64,000 bases of DNA from Neptuniibacter marinus (GTDB lineage: Bacteria > Pseudomonadota > Gammaproteobacteria > Pseudomonadales > Balneatricaceae): positions 1 through 64,000 of the forward strand of contig NZ_LUTR01000018.1 in the NCBI RefSeq assembly GCF_001597725.1, given 5' to 3'. A program made the position numbers and the translations under genes. This document shows positions 1 to 8,042 of the stretch, piece after piece. Below the pieces are notes generated by a model. It made no database searches, was not told the DNA's origin, and worked only from the letters and a program-made list of their open reading frames with translations. Numbering within the stretch: position 1 is the first letter of the stretch; each line of letters begins with the position of its first letter.

Positions 1-138
1 AAAAAGGGGTGGACCGTACAGAGAGTAATGCGGATTCTTCAACTAAGCTTATTTGAACGAAAAGCTCTGAAAGAGTTGCTAAACCCGTCACCGCCAGAGC
101 GACAAAAAAGGGACCCTCAGATGAGGATCCCTTTATGA
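1..138 (+). CDS. C-terminal fragment of an IS4-type transposase (5' end outside window)
   Basis: The frame is open from base 1 and encodes 45 residues before TGA. It contains VMRILQLSLFERKALKELL, which resembles the last helix region of IS4-family (DDE) transposases, where a W-x-V-x-R-x-x-x-x-L...FER...L pattern precedes a charged tail. The catalytic residues and the left end of the element lie outside the window, so neither integrity nor exact family can be judged. The last ten codons overlap a terminator hairpin, so the 3' end of the gene doubles as its terminator. It could instead be the end of an unrelated basic protein; the family call is memory-based and moderate. Confidence 0.5.
   Translation, partial: KKGWTVQRVMRILQLSLFERKALKELLNPSPPERQKRDPQMRIPL
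107..134 (+). terminator. Hairpin overlapping the end of the transposase frame
   Basis: AAAGGGA-C-CCTC (107-118) pairs with GAGG-A-TCCCTTT (123-134) around an AGAT loop, with one A/C mismatch. Only three T residues follow the G/C part, so it is weaker than the hairpin at 162-180. It lies inside the last codons of the transposase-like frame. Confidence 0.55.
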
Positions 139-161
139 TTAAAAAATTGTGGGACAGCAGT

Positions 162-180
162 GCCGTATACGGCCTTTTTT
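162..180 (+). terminator. Rho-independent terminator
   Basis: The perfect palindrome GCCGTATACGGC (162-173) is followed by C and six T residues. It is oriented to stop transcription coming from the transposase-like gene. Read on the minus strand there is no T run, so it does not serve the small minus-strand gene at 198-368. Confidence 0.6.
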
Positions 181-197
181 ATTATAAGCTGATGAGG

Positions 198-368
198 TTA
201 ACGTTGTTGAGAGTGAGATAATAAACCGATAAAAGCATCAGCATACCAGTGAGATGCACTGATGAGGTCATTCACTGATTCTGATTCGAAAACCCGCTCA
301 AGATAGTATTCATACAGTGCGCTGGATTCTTCGAAAAAAGTTTCTACATGGCCAATATCGTAATTCAT
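198..368 (-). CDS. Small acidic protein of unknown function, 56 aa
   Basis: An ATG at 368 is preceded by GAGGTGA with suitable spacing, and the frame runs 56 codons to TAA. The product begins MNYDIGHVETFFEESS and ends GLLSHSQQR. It is acidic in the first half, rich in aromatic residues (YEYYLERVF near residues 19-27) and has no signal peptide or membrane span. I do not recognise the family. A perfect FNR/Anr-type site lies 108 bases upstream (476-489) and no other gene starts between, so low-oxygen control is plausible. The strong ribosome binding site and sensible composition argue that it is a real gene. Confidence 0.55.
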   Translation of the reverse strand: MNYDIGHVETFFEESSALYEYYLERVFESESVNDLISASHWYADAFIGLLSHSQQR

Positions 369-475
369 AGTCACCTCAATTGTTAATTAGCTTAGCTCCT
401 TAAATCATTCCGTGGTAAGAAGGTATGGGGTAAAGTGATCCCCTATTTTACTTTTCTCTTATACTTTAGTCAAAA

Positions 476-489
476 TTGATCTAGATCAA
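476..489 (-). promoter_or_regulatory. FNR/Anr-type binding site
   Basis: TTGATCTAGATCAA matches the FNR/Anr consensus TTGAT-N4-ATCAA exactly. It lies downstream of the stop of the exported-protein gene at 496-864 and upstream of the 56-residue gene ending at 198, so only the latter can be its target on the minus strand. Candidate -10 elements are TATAAG (463-458) and TAAAAT (450-445). Neither gives an exact class II spacing, so the activation geometry is unresolved. Confidence 0.5.
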
Positions 490-495
490 TGTTTG

Positions 496-864
496 TTAAA
501 GACTTTTTTCTAGTAAGTGCTTTTTTTGTTCTTCACTAAGGGAGTCTATAGGCTGGTCGGTAAGTGATTCCAACATTTCATTCAATAATGGCGCGCATTG
601 ATCGCCTGAGTTGAGCGCATTGTCGATGAGCTCCCCAATTGTCATCTCAGGTTCGTGACCAAGTGCTTGCTGGTCATCCATACACTGTAGATAGTTTTTG
701 ATGTAAGCACTGCTTATCTCACCTTTCTCATCAACGATACTCGGAAGCTGGAAGAGCCATTCCTGAAGTTGCTCCGTGAGTTCTTTTCCTTCCTCATTCG
801 CTGTCGCATACTGGCATGTGGTAAGTAGTAAACCTGTTATAAATAGCTGATATAGATATTTCAT
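496..864 (-). CDS. Small exported protein of unknown function, 122 aa
   Basis: The N-terminus MKYLYQLFITGLLLTTCQYATA is a typical signal peptide with a likely AxA cleavage after about residue 22. The cysteine in TTCQYA is not in a clear lipobox. The mature part is about 100 residues, strongly acidic and helical in appearance, with two further cysteines (in LQCMDD and DQCAPLL) that could form a disulfide in the periplasm. The start was set at the ATG at 864 because AAGGAG lies five bases upstream; a GTG two codons earlier overlaps that site and is unlikely. I do not recognise a family. It stands alone between trmO and the FNR-type site. Confidence 0.6.
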   Translation of the reverse strand: MKYLYQLFITGLLLTTCQYATANEEGKELTEQLQEWLFQLPSIVDEKGEISSAYIKNYLQCMDDQQALGHEPEMTIGELIDNALNSGDQCAPLLNEMLESLTDQPIDSLSEEQKKHLLEKSL

Positions 865-924
865 CGTCACTCCTTTAAAGCATAAGTATATCTTAGTATG
901 GGGGAGCTGAAGCCGGTCTGAATA

Positions 925-1644
925 TTAGGCTTGCCGTGTAACTTCAATTAGATCAACGTAGATATGCTCATCGGTGATTCTGAAACGGATATTAAGGTCA
1001 TGTAGTTTTACACCATAGGATTTGTCAGGGTCATTTTTTTTATAGGCAGGGCGGGGATCACAGCGGAGTAACTCTGTTATTTGCTTCTTGATAGGTTGAG
1101 CTAGACGCCTCTCCTCTGTTGTGAGAGTAGAGAGTGCGCTTTCGGAGAAGAAAATGGTCTGTTGTAAAAGCTGTATATTTTCGGCAAACGGAAAACTTGC
1201 TTCAGGTAAGCTATCCGAATAGGGGAGGTAAGGTTTTATATCAAGAATAGGTGTTCCATCGAGGAGATCGGCTCCACTAATGAACAGTGTGATGCAACCC
1301 TCTGTAATTTTAATATTAATTAATTTTACCGGAGATAATCCGATTGGATTAGGTCGAAAAGGCGAGCGGCTAGAAAAAACGCCTATACGTTTATTGCCGC
1401 CTAACCTAGGTGGGCGAACGGTGGGTTTCCAGCCTTTCTCTAGGCATTCGCTAAAAACGAATAAGAGCCAAATATGGCTACAGTTTTCTAGTCCTTTAAC
1501 TATTTCTTGAGTACTAAATTCCGGAAGAAGAGTAATGCTTGATGTTACTGTTTCTGCAAGTCCGGGTTGCCTTGGGATCCCAAACTTCTCTTTATAAGGA
1601 CTATTTACAACGGCAATGGGTTGGAATGTATAAGTATCTTGCAT
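925..1644 (-). CDS. trmO: tRNA (adenine(37)-N6)-methyltransferase TrmO
   Basis: This is a TsaA/YaeB-family protein of 239 aa, close to E. coli TrmO in length. TrmO uses S-adenosylmethionine to methylate the N6 of threonylcarbamoyladenosine at tRNA position 37, tuning decoding of ACY codons. Family signatures are SPYKEKFGIPRQPGL near residues 15-29 and RSPFRPNPIGLS at 93-104, which form the SAM-binding beta-barrel. The C-terminal extension with CDPRPAYKK near residue 192 is the part found in long TrmO proteins. The gene starts at ATG 1644, only 15 bases after the stop of the upstream transporter gene, so the two are probably cotranscribed although unrelated in function. Confidence 0.9.
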   Translation of the reverse strand: MQDTYTFQPIAVVNSPYKEKFGIPRQPGLAETVTSSITLLPEFSTQEIVKGLENCSHIWLLFVFSECLEKGWKPTVRPPRLGGNKRIGVFSSRSPFRPNPIGLSPVKLINIKITEGCITLFISGADLLDGTPILDIKPYLPYSDSLPEASFPFAENIQLLQQTIFFSESALSTLTTEERRLAQPIKKQITELLRCDPRPAYKKNDPDKSYGVKLHDLNIRFRITDEHIYVDLIEVTRQA

Positions 1645-1659
1645 CGATGGTTATGTCTT

Positions 1660-3297
1660 TTATGGGTTAATAACTGAGTCACGGGATTGCATAGGCGTTA
1701 AGCTACTCCAAAATCTGGCTGCTTTCTCAACCTGTTCTGATAATCTGTGAATATGACTTAAAGCGTCGAGAAGTAAGATACTCTCTTGAGGATCTAATTT
1801 TCCTGCGATATTACTTTCTAGGATATGAGATTTAATATTCTGATACTTGTTTTCTAATTGTTTAATCAGCGTACGACTTTCCATGCCTGACATGTAGACA
1901 TTATCTTTTATTTCGCAACTATCAATTAACTCAATGGTACTCTGCTGATAATCATGTATTAACTCTCGGATAGATCTATTAGAGCCTTGTTCGAGAACGT
2001 CATAGTATTTCGGCATGAGTGCAGATAGTCGAGCAATCTCACTATAATATCGTGTAAGGCGCATCGCGGATGGCAATATTTCGCTGATCTCTTGAGTTAA
2101 ATTTCTCTGTGCTATTTTTTGGTTATATTCGCCGATCTTATCATTGAGCTGTTGAGCGCTGTTCATCAGTGCAGCCAGCTTAGATGTTTCTGATGTTTCC
2201 GCACTAATAGCGGCTTTTGCCATTTTTGCTGTTAGTACGCTTACTCGGCTTAATTCACTTTTCATTGCCTCCACGGCTAAAGCGGGAGAGGATAAAATTG
2301 TTTTATCAAGGAATCTAGGTTGACCAAAGCTTTCTTCTTGTGAGCAAAAACGTTTATTGAGAAAACGTTCTAAATGGTCGGTCAGTGGCCATAAAGCAGC
2401 GACACCTATGAGGTTAAATAGGGTATGAAAGCCTGCTAACAGGATGACTAGGTTAAGGTTATTTAAATCACTATTAATAATGCCGGCTAGGAGTACTAAT
2501 AAGATAACGCCAATAAACCCCGTTATAAGATTAAAAATAACATGTGCGGCGGCAATTCTTTTTGCGTTAGAGGTCGCGCCAATCACTGATAGCATCGCTG
2601 TTGAAGTTGTACCTAAGTTTGCGCCAATGACGAGGGCGCCGGCTGAGGCTATAGGAATAGATCCCGCGGCGGTTAAAGAGAGAGTTATCGCCATGGCTGC
2701 GGAAGATGATTGCATAAGCAACGTTAAAAAGAAGCCTGCTAATACGCACATTATTAGGCCTGTTGCTGAATTGCTCATCTGATCAAGAGGTAGATAACTA
2801 TCTAAACCATCAAAAGCATTTTTAAGATAATCGAGGCCAATAAAGAACAGGCCGAAACCTGCTATAGCCATACCGAAATGACTGCTTTTACGTTCTCCAC
2901 CGGTTAATTTTAAAAACATACCTATAGCGACCATAGGCAGAGCAAAAGCACTGATATTAACTTTGAAACCGATCAGAGCGATCAGCCAACCCGTTATAGT
3001 TGTGCCAATATTACAGCCATAGATTAGCGTAATGGATTGTCTTAACTTTAGAAGCCCTGCATTTACAAAACCAATTGTGGCTACTGTAACTGCACTTGAT
3101 GACTGCACTATAGCGGTGATAAGAATGCCGGAAGCTAACCCCCTAAGAGGGGACTCGGTTGCTGCTTGTAGGGCTTTTTTCAGACCTTGGCCGGCGGCTT
3201 GCTGCATTCCAGTAGTCATTAAATGCATACCGAGAAGGAACAAGCCAATTCCTCCAGCTAAATCACCTAACAGTCCGAGCATCATAAGTAGCAACAC
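1660..3297 (-). CDS. Na+/Pi cotransporter family protein with PhoU-like tail
   Basis: This 545-aa inner-membrane protein carries the duplicated QSSSA signature of the Na/Pi-cotransporter (SLC34/NptA, E. coli YjbB) family, at residues 65-69 and 196-200, each within a hydrophobic repeat. About eight membrane segments fill residues 5-310. From about residue 345 the sequence is soluble and helical, resembling PhoU (typical for YjbB-like members). Likely role: sodium-coupled phosphate movement; YjbB of E. coli acts in phosphate export, so direction here is unknown. ATG at 3297. It precedes trmO by 15 bases. No Pho box was recognised upstream. Confidence 0.85.
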   Translation of the reverse strand: MLLLMMLGLLGDLAGGIGLFLLGMHLMTTGMQQAAGQGLKKALQAATESPLRGLASGILITAIVQSSSAVTVATIGFVNAGLLKLRQSITLIYGCNIGTTITGWLIALIGFKVNISAFALPMVAIGMFLKLTGGERKSSHFGMAIAGFGLFFIGLDYLKNAFDGLDSYLPLDQMSNSATGLIMCVLAGFFLTLLMQSSSAAMAITLSLTAAGSIPIASAGALVIGANLGTTSTAMLSVIGATSNAKRIAAAHVIFNLITGFIGVILLVLLAGIINSDLNNLNLVILLAGFHTLFNLIGVAALWPLTDHLERFLNKRFCSQEESFGQPRFLDKTILSSPALAVEAMKSELSRVSVLTAKMAKAAISAETSETSKLAALMNSAQQLNDKIGEYNQKIAQRNLTQEISEILPSAMRLTRYYSEIARLSALMPKYYDVLEQGSNRSIRELIHDYQQSTIELIDSCEIKDNVYMSGMESRTLIKQLENKYQNIKSHILESNIAGKLDPQESILLLDALSHIHRLSEQVEKAARFWSSLTPMQSRDSVINP

Positions 3298-3377
3298 CTC
3301 AAGTGAATAAGCTTAATTGTTGTTCTAAAGAAGAAAATAATCAATGGAGCATGGCCGTTGTTTATTGATCTGCTGAG

Positions 3378-4067
3378 TTATTTAGGTGTTCGTGCTATCA
3401 CGAGCACATCAATGCGCTCTGTGCCGGCTTTTATTAATGTTTGTGCTGCGGCTTCTAATGTAGCCCCAGTGGTCATTACATCATCGATCAACATTACATA
3501 TTTATAATGGTTATCTTTAGCTTGAAAAACATTACGTTGGTTTTTTAATCGTTCACTTCTTTTTAGCTCCATCTGCCGGCGGGTTGATTTTTTCTTCTTT
3601 AGTAGCTGTGTATCAACTTTAATCTTTAGTTTTTTCCCCAATTCAGCTGCTAAAAGCTCGGCTTGGTTAAAGCCCCGTTTATAAAGGCTGACTTTATGCA
3701 TAGGGATAGGAATTAGGGCTTCGACAGTTGTAGGTAATGAGTAATGTTCCAATAAGAGTTGTGCTAAATGGCCTATGTATTGTGTTTTGTTGGTATATTT
3801 TATTTTTCCTATGAAGTGGTCGATGGGAAATTGATAAAGGAAAAGAGCATTTACTTGAGTAAATGATGGTTTTTTCTTAAGGCATTGGCCACAGATTGCA
3901 TTTTCTGGGGCGTTGGTGAGAGGAAGTGCACAGATACTACATTGAGCGTTGAGCCAAGGAAGATCTTTTTTGCATGATCCGCAGATTCCGGATCGACTAT
4001 TACAGGGCTTTAAGCATAGAATGCATAGATCAAATAATGACCTGTAGTTAACTTTAGTTAATTTCAT
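3378..4067 (-). CDS. comF: ComF family amidophosphoribosyltransferase-like protein
   Basis: The protein (229 aa) has the two-part ComF layout. The N-terminal third carries paired cysteines (CILC and CGSC near residues 15-32, CSIC 43-46, CGQC 59-62) that suggest zinc binding. The C-terminal phosphoribosyltransferase fold has the PRPP-binding motif VMLIDDVMTTGAT at 191-203 and the ComF signature RGFNQAELLA at 131-140. In naturally competent bacteria ComF helps move incoming single-stranded DNA; in others (GntX) its role is unclear. It is divergent from bioB, the same arrangement as in Pseudomonas. A comEA-type gene also occurs in this window (51819), but competence cannot be concluded from these two. 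Confidence 0.88.
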   Translation of the reverse strand: MKLTKVNYRSLFDLCILCLKPCNSRSGICGSCKKDLPWLNAQCSICALPLTNAPENAICGQCLKKKPSFTQVNALFLYQFPIDHFIGKIKYTNKTQYIGHLAQLLLEHYSLPTTVEALIPIPMHKVSLYKRGFNQAELLAAELGKKLKIKVDTQLLKKKKSTRRQMELKRSERLKNQRNVFQAKDNHYKYVMLIDDVMTTGATLEAAAQTLIKAGTERIDVLVIARTPK

Positions 4068-4070
4068 AGG

Positions 4071-4098
4071 TTGACAGTTCCTTCTGTCAGGATAGAAT
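4071..4098 (+). promoter_or_regulatory. Predicted sigma-70 promoter of the bio operon
   Basis: TTGACA (4071-4076), a 16-base spacer and TAGAAT (4093-4098) match the sigma-70 consensus well and point towards bioB. No BirA-type operator (TTGTAAACC-like arms) was seen near it, so biotin-responsive repression is not evident. Confidence 0.55.
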
Positions 4099-4180
4099 TA
4101 CGCTATTAAGCAGGCAATAGCCTGTCGAGCGTTGAAGCATCTTGCTTCATGATCGTTATTTTCCGGGGGATACTTCTAAG

Positions 4181-5224
4181 ATGCAACAGTTAGGTGCAAT
4201 TCGTCATAATTGGACAGAGGCAGAGGTAAAATCACTGTTTGAGCTGCCTTTTAATGATTTGATGTTTAAAGCGCATACCGTACATCGGGAGAACTTTGAT
4301 CCGAATGAAGTGCAGGTGAGCACGCTTCTTTCAATAAAAACAGGCGCTTGTCCTGAAGATTGTAAATATTGCCCTCAGAGCGGTCATTACAATACCGGGC
4401 TTGAGAAAGAGCGCTTGATGCAAGTTGAACAAGTGATTGAAAAAGCGAAAAAAGCGAAAGAGACAGGCTCGACACGTTTCTGTATGGGAGCGGCCTGGAA
4501 GCACCCTGCAGATAAAGATATGCCTTATGTGATTGAGATGGTTAAAAAGGTTAAAGAACTTGGTTTGGAAACCTGTATGACCTTAGGCATGTTGGACGAA
4601 GGTAAAGCAGAGCAGCTTGCTGATGCGGGTTTGGATTACTACAACCACAACCTTGACACCTCTCCAGAATTTTACGACAAGATTATTACCACACGTACCT
4701 ACCAAGATCGGTTAGATACACTGCAAAATGTGCGTGATTCAGGCATGAAGATCTGTAGTGGTGGTATTCTAGGTATGGGTGAAACAGCAAAGGATCGCTA
4801 TGGCCTGTTGATGCAGCTGGCTAATATGCCGGTACAGCCAGAAAGTGTGCCTATTAATATGCTGGTAAAGGTCGCTGGTACGCCCTTAGAGAACGTAGAT
4901 GATCTTGATCACCTTGATTTCATCCGCACCATCGCTGTTGCTCGTATTATGATGCCAGCGTCTCATGTGCGATTGTCTGCAGGGCGTGAACAGATGAGTG
5001 ATGAAACTCAAGCGATGACCTTCTTCGCTGGGGCTAATTCCATCTTCTATGGTGAGTGTTTGTTGACGACGCCAAACCCTGAAACCCATCGCGATCTTCA
5101 GCTATTCCGTAAATTGGGTATTAACCCTGAACAGCGTATTTCTGATGCGGATGATACACAGGAAGCTGCTATTCTGAATGATTTGCAGAAGCAGAACGAT
5201 AGTCAGCACTTCTACGAAGCCTAA
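4181..5224 (+). CDS. bioB: Biotin synthase BioB
   Basis: BioB is the radical-SAM enzyme that inserts sulfur into dethiobiotin, the last step of biotin synthesis. The protein is 347 aa from the ATG at 4181, which fits the family (E. coli 346) and follows GGGGGA ten bases upstream. A TTG-started extension of 13 residues from 4142 has no family support. The radical-SAM cluster motif CPEDCKYC is at residues 57-64 (C57, C61, C64). Later conserved cysteines (in [16 protein letters not shown] and MKICSGG) and RLSAGRE supply ligands of the second iron-sulfur cluster. It is first in the operon bioB-F-H-C-D and is separated from bioF by a strong hairpin. Confidence 0.97.
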   Translation: MQQLGAIRHNWTEAEVKSLFELPFNDLMFKAHTVHRENFDPNEVQVSTLLSIKTGACPEDCKYCPQSGHYNTGLEKERLMQVEQVIEKAKKAKETGSTRFCMGAAWKHPADKDMPYVIEMVKKVKELGLETCMTLGMLDEGKAEQLADAGLDYYNHNLDTSPEFYDKIITTRTYQDRLDTLQNVRDSGMKICSGGILGMGETAKDRYGLLMQLANMPVQPESVPINMLVKVAGTPLENVDDLDHLDFIRTIAVARIMMPASHVRLSAGREQMSDETQAMTFFAGANSIFYGECLLTTPNPETHRDLQLFRKLGINPEQRISDADDTQEAAILNDLQKQNDSQHFYEA

Positions 5225-5241
5225 ACCCGTTATAGAGATCA

Positions 5242-5271
5242 AATTAAGAGCAGAGCCTTCTGCTCTTAATT
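5242..5271 (+). other. Perfect 13-bp hairpin between bioB and bioF
   Basis: AATTAAGAGCAGA (5242-5254) pairs completely with TCTGCTCTTAATT (5259-5271) around a GCCT loop. No run of T follows, so it is more likely an mRNA stabiliser, processing site or weak attenuator that sets bioB expression apart from bioFHCD than a full terminator. Confidence 0.6.
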
Positions 5272-5305
5272 CACTTTTCAGATCTATGCCTACTAGAGAT
5301 CGACT

Positions 5306-6460
5306 ATGTCTTTCGATGATTTATCTGCTGAGCTTGAGTTAAGAAAGCAACAATCCCTTTATCGCAGCCGCCGTACACTACAAACAGCTCAGCAACCTGT
5401 AGTGCAAGTGGATGGGCGTGAGTTTTTAGCTTTCTGCTCTAATGATTACCTAGGGTTAGCGAATCATCCTGAAGTGATCAAAAGTTTTCAGCAGGCGGCT
5501 AATAAATACGGCGTAGGTGGTGGTGCCTCCCATCTAGTGAATGGTCATAGCCAAGCGCATCATGATCTGGAAGAAGCGTTGGCTGAATTTACAGGTCGCC
5601 CAAAAGTGTTGCTGTTTTCAACGGGTTATATGGCCAATATTGGTGCGGTCAATGCGTTGCTTGATAAACGTGATGCTGTTTTGCAGGATAGATTAAATCA
5701 CGCCTCTTTACTGGATGCTGGTTTATTAAGTGGAGCCCGCTTTCAGCGTTATCTACACAACGATGCGAATAGCCTCGATAGTAAATTAGCTAAAACTGAG
5801 GCGCGGCGTAAATTAGTAGTAACGGATGGTGTCTTTAGCATGGATGGCGATGTTGCTGATCTGCCAGCTATCTCCTCTGTTTGTAAAAAACACCAAGCTT
5901 GGTTGATGGTGGATGATGCCCATGGCTTTGGCTGTTTAGGTCAGCAGGGCGGTGGCTGTGCTGAATACTTTTCGATGGCTGAAGATAGTTTGCAGGTATT
6001 AGTGGGGACTTTAGGTAAAGGGTTTGGTACCGCAGGTGCTTTTGTTGCTGGCTCTGAAGAACTGATTGAAACCCTTGTGCAGCATGCTCGAACTTATATT
6101 TATACAACCAGTATGCCGCCCGCAGTGGCTGCCGCTACGCTGACCAGTTTGCGATTACTTAAGCAGGAGACTTGGCGCCGAGAAAAACTAACGGCGTTGA
6201 TCAAACAGTTTAGAGCGGGCTGCTCAGAACTAGGGTTAACACTGATTGATTCTCCAACACCGATTCAGCCAATCATGATAGGTGAGTCGGCTAAGGCGAT
6301 GCAGATAAGCAAAGCCTTAGAAGAAGATGGAATCTTTATTGGTGCTATTCGTCCGCCAACAGTGCCTCAAGGTAGTGCTCGTTTACGCGTAACGCTAAGT
6401 GCTGCACATACGGAAGAACAGGTAAATCGCTTACTACATGCCTTAGAGAAGGTAAGCTAA
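5306..6460 (+). CDS. bioF: 8-amino-7-oxononanoate synthase BioF
   Basis: BioF is a PLP enzyme that condenses pimeloyl-ACP with L-alanine to give 8-amino-7-oxononanoate (KAPA). The length of 384 aa equals that of E. coli BioF. The PLP-binding lysine is K238 in [12 protein letters not shown], and the cofactor-contacting VDDAHGFG motif is near residues 201-208, as in the alpha-oxoamine synthase family. ATG at 5306. Its stop overlaps the start of bioH by one base (TAATG), so the two are translationally coupled. bioA, needed for the next step (KAPA to DAPA), is not in this cluster and must be elsewhere. Confidence 0.96.
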   Translation: MSFDDLSAELELRKQQSLYRSRRTLQTAQQPVVQVDGREFLAFCSNDYLGLANHPEVIKSFQQAANKYGVGGGASHLVNGHSQAHHDLEEALAEFTGRPKVLLFSTGYMANIGAVNALLDKRDAVLQDRLNHASLLDAGLLSGARFQRYLHNDANSLDSKLAKTEARRKLVVTDGVFSMDGDVADLPAISSVCKKHQAWLMVDDAHGFGCLGQQGGGCAEYFSMAEDSLQVLVGTLGKGFGTAGAFVAGSEELIETLVQHARTYIYTTSMPPAVAAATLTSLRLLKQETWRREKLTALIKQFRAGCSELGLTLIDSPTPIQPIMIGESAKAMQISKALEEDGIFIGAIRPPTVPQGSARLRVTLSAAHTEEQVNRLLHALEKVS

Positions 6461-7227
6461 TGAGCCTTTATGTCGAGCGTTATGAAAATAACGGTAAACC
6501 TGAGTTGGTCTTGTTGCATGGCTGGGGTATGGATAGCCAAGTCTGGGGTGCTTTTGCGGAGCAGCTTTCTAGCTCTTTCTCCCTAACGTTAATTGATCTG
6601 CCAGGGTTGGGGCGTTCAACCGCTTTTCCTGAGCCTTATACAGCTGATGCCGTTGTTGAGCTATTGGGTGAACATGCGCCAAAGGCTGCTGCGTGGTTAG
6701 GTTGGTCTATGGGTGGGCAATTGGCTATTGAATTTGCCGCTAGGTATCCCGAGCGAGTTACGTGCTTAATTACGGTAGCTTCATCCCCTTGTTTTGTGCA
6801 GCGTAGTGATTGGTCTTGTGCAATGGATGAAGAAACTCATGGTCAGTTTGAACAAGCGCTAGAGGTCAATGTAAGTAAAACGCTTCAGCGCTTTATTATG
6901 TTGCAAACTCAGGGGGCTGAGGCAGGGCGCGATACCTTGAAAAGCTTAAAGCTTATTCTTAAGAATCTAGACCATACAGGAGCAAGAGAAAGTCTTCAGC
7001 TATTAAGGGATGATGTGCGAGATCAACTGTCGAACCTATCTATGCCGATCATGCAGTTATTTGGTGAAAAAGATCTTCTGGTTCCATCCGAAGCTGCGCA
7101 GGCGTGTGAGCGGTTATCAAAGGGCCTAATTAAAGTATATGAAGGTGCAGGTCATCTGCCTTTTTATTCGCATCAAGCTGAAGTCGCTGCTGATGTTACT
7201 CAATTTGTGCAGGAGTCGATAGCTTAG
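6460..7227 (+). CDS. bioH: Pimeloyl-[ACP] methyl ester esterase BioH
   Basis: This alpha/beta hydrolase (255 aa; E. coli BioH 256) removes the methyl ester that BioC places on the growing pimeloyl-ACP, ending the early stage of biotin synthesis. The oxyanion region HGWGMDS is at residues 20-26 and the nucleophile S83 sits in GWSMGG (81-86). The acid in FGEKDLLVP near residue 205 and the base in GAGHLPF near 233 complete the triad. It overlaps bioF by one base upstream and bioC by one base downstream. Presence of bioH inside the bio cluster, next to bioC, fixes its role better than sequence alone, because other alpha/beta esterases look similar. Confidence 0.93.
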   Translation: MSLYVERYENNGKPELVLLHGWGMDSQVWGAFAEQLSSSFSLTLIDLPGLGRSTAFPEPYTADAVVELLGEHAPKAAAWLGWSMGGQLAIEFAARYPERVTCLITVASSPCFVQRSDWSCAMDEETHGQFEQALEVNVSKTLQRFIMLQTQGAEAGRDTLKSLKLILKNLDHTGARESLQLLRDDVRDQLSNLSMPIMQLFGEKDLLVPSEAAQACERLSKGLIKVYEGAGHLPFYSHQAEVAADVTQFVQESIA

Positions 7228-8042
7228 TGGATATGCTGATCGACAAACAAAAAGTAGCTAATTCCTTTAGCCGTGCGGCCATGACTTACGATAGTGTTGC
7301 TGAACTGCAGCGTGATGTAGGGCATGCGCTGATGGCACATCTCCCTCAAACATTAGGAACCGCGTCCGTACAACGTGTTATGGATCTTGGTTGTGGGACG
7401 GGATTTTTCTCACCAAAGCTAAAGCAGGCATATCCTGAAGCAGAGCTATTGAATGTAGATTTAGCATTTGGAATGTTGCGCTATGCCCGTGAAGAAAGAG
7501 CGATTCCTGATGCTAACTGGATATGTGCTGATGCGGAACATCTTCCTTTTGCTAATAATAGTATGAGCCTTGTTTTTTCAAGCTTAGCGATTCAATGGTG
7601 TGCGGATTTCTCAGCATTAATGACAGAGATTGAGCGGGTGTTAGCGCCTGGCGGGCAGTTTGTATTTGCAACTTTAGGGCCTTCCACACTTTGTGAATTA
7701 CGTCGTGCATGGGGCGAAGCAGATTCTTATACTCATGTTAATCAATTTCTTTCTTCAGATGAACATCTTGTTGTAGTGCCTGAAAACCTCAAGGTTAAGG
7801 TTTTTGATGAGGAGTTGCGCGTATTACGTTATCCGCAATTGAAAGGTTTAACCGATGAACTAAAAAGATTGGGTGCGCATAACATGAATGCGGGCCAGCA
7901 GGTTGGTTTAACCGGTAGAGAACGGGTGAGACGTTTTAAAGCGGCTTATGAAGCGCAACGTTTAGCAGATGGTTCTATCCCAGCAACCTATCAAGTTTAC
8001 TATGCGGTGTTTGAAAAAACTTTAGTGGAGCAATATTCATAA
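7227..8042 (+). CDS. bioC: Malonyl-[ACP] O-methyltransferase BioC
   Basis: BioC methylates the free carboxyl of malonyl-ACP so that the fatty-acid machinery will extend it to pimeloyl-ACP methyl ester. SAM-binding motif I is VMDLGCGTGF at residues 51-60, followed by an acidic end of strand 2 (LNVDLAFGM) as in class I methyltransferases. The length of 271 aa is slightly above E. coli BioC (251). The GTG at 7227 is preferred: it overlaps the bioH stop (TAGTG) and lies 11 bases after AGGAG, whereas the ATG two codons later is 17 bases away. It abuts bioD directly. Confidence 0.94.
   Translation: MDMLIDKQKVANSFSRAAMTYDSVAELQRDVGHALMAHLPQTLGTASVQRVMDLGCGTGFFSPKLKQAYPEAELLNVDLAFGMLRYAREERAIPDANWICADAEHLPFANNSMSLVFSSLAIQWCADFSALMTEIERVLAPGGQFVFATLGPSTLCELRRAWGEADSYTHVNQFLSSDEHLVVVPENLKVKVFDEELRVLRYPQLKGLTDELKRLGAHNMNAGQQVGLTGRERVRRFKAAYEAQRLADGSIPATYQVYYAVFEKTLVEQYS

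Noticed and set aside
2444-2782. Plus-strand frame of 112 codons opposite the Na/Pi transporter
   Set aside because: Shadow of the alternating codons of a membrane protein; no ribosome binding site or recognisable product.
4071-4180. BirA operator before bioB
   Set aside because: No TTGTAAACC-N15-GGTTTACAA-like arms were found in the bioB upstream region; only a promoter is supported.
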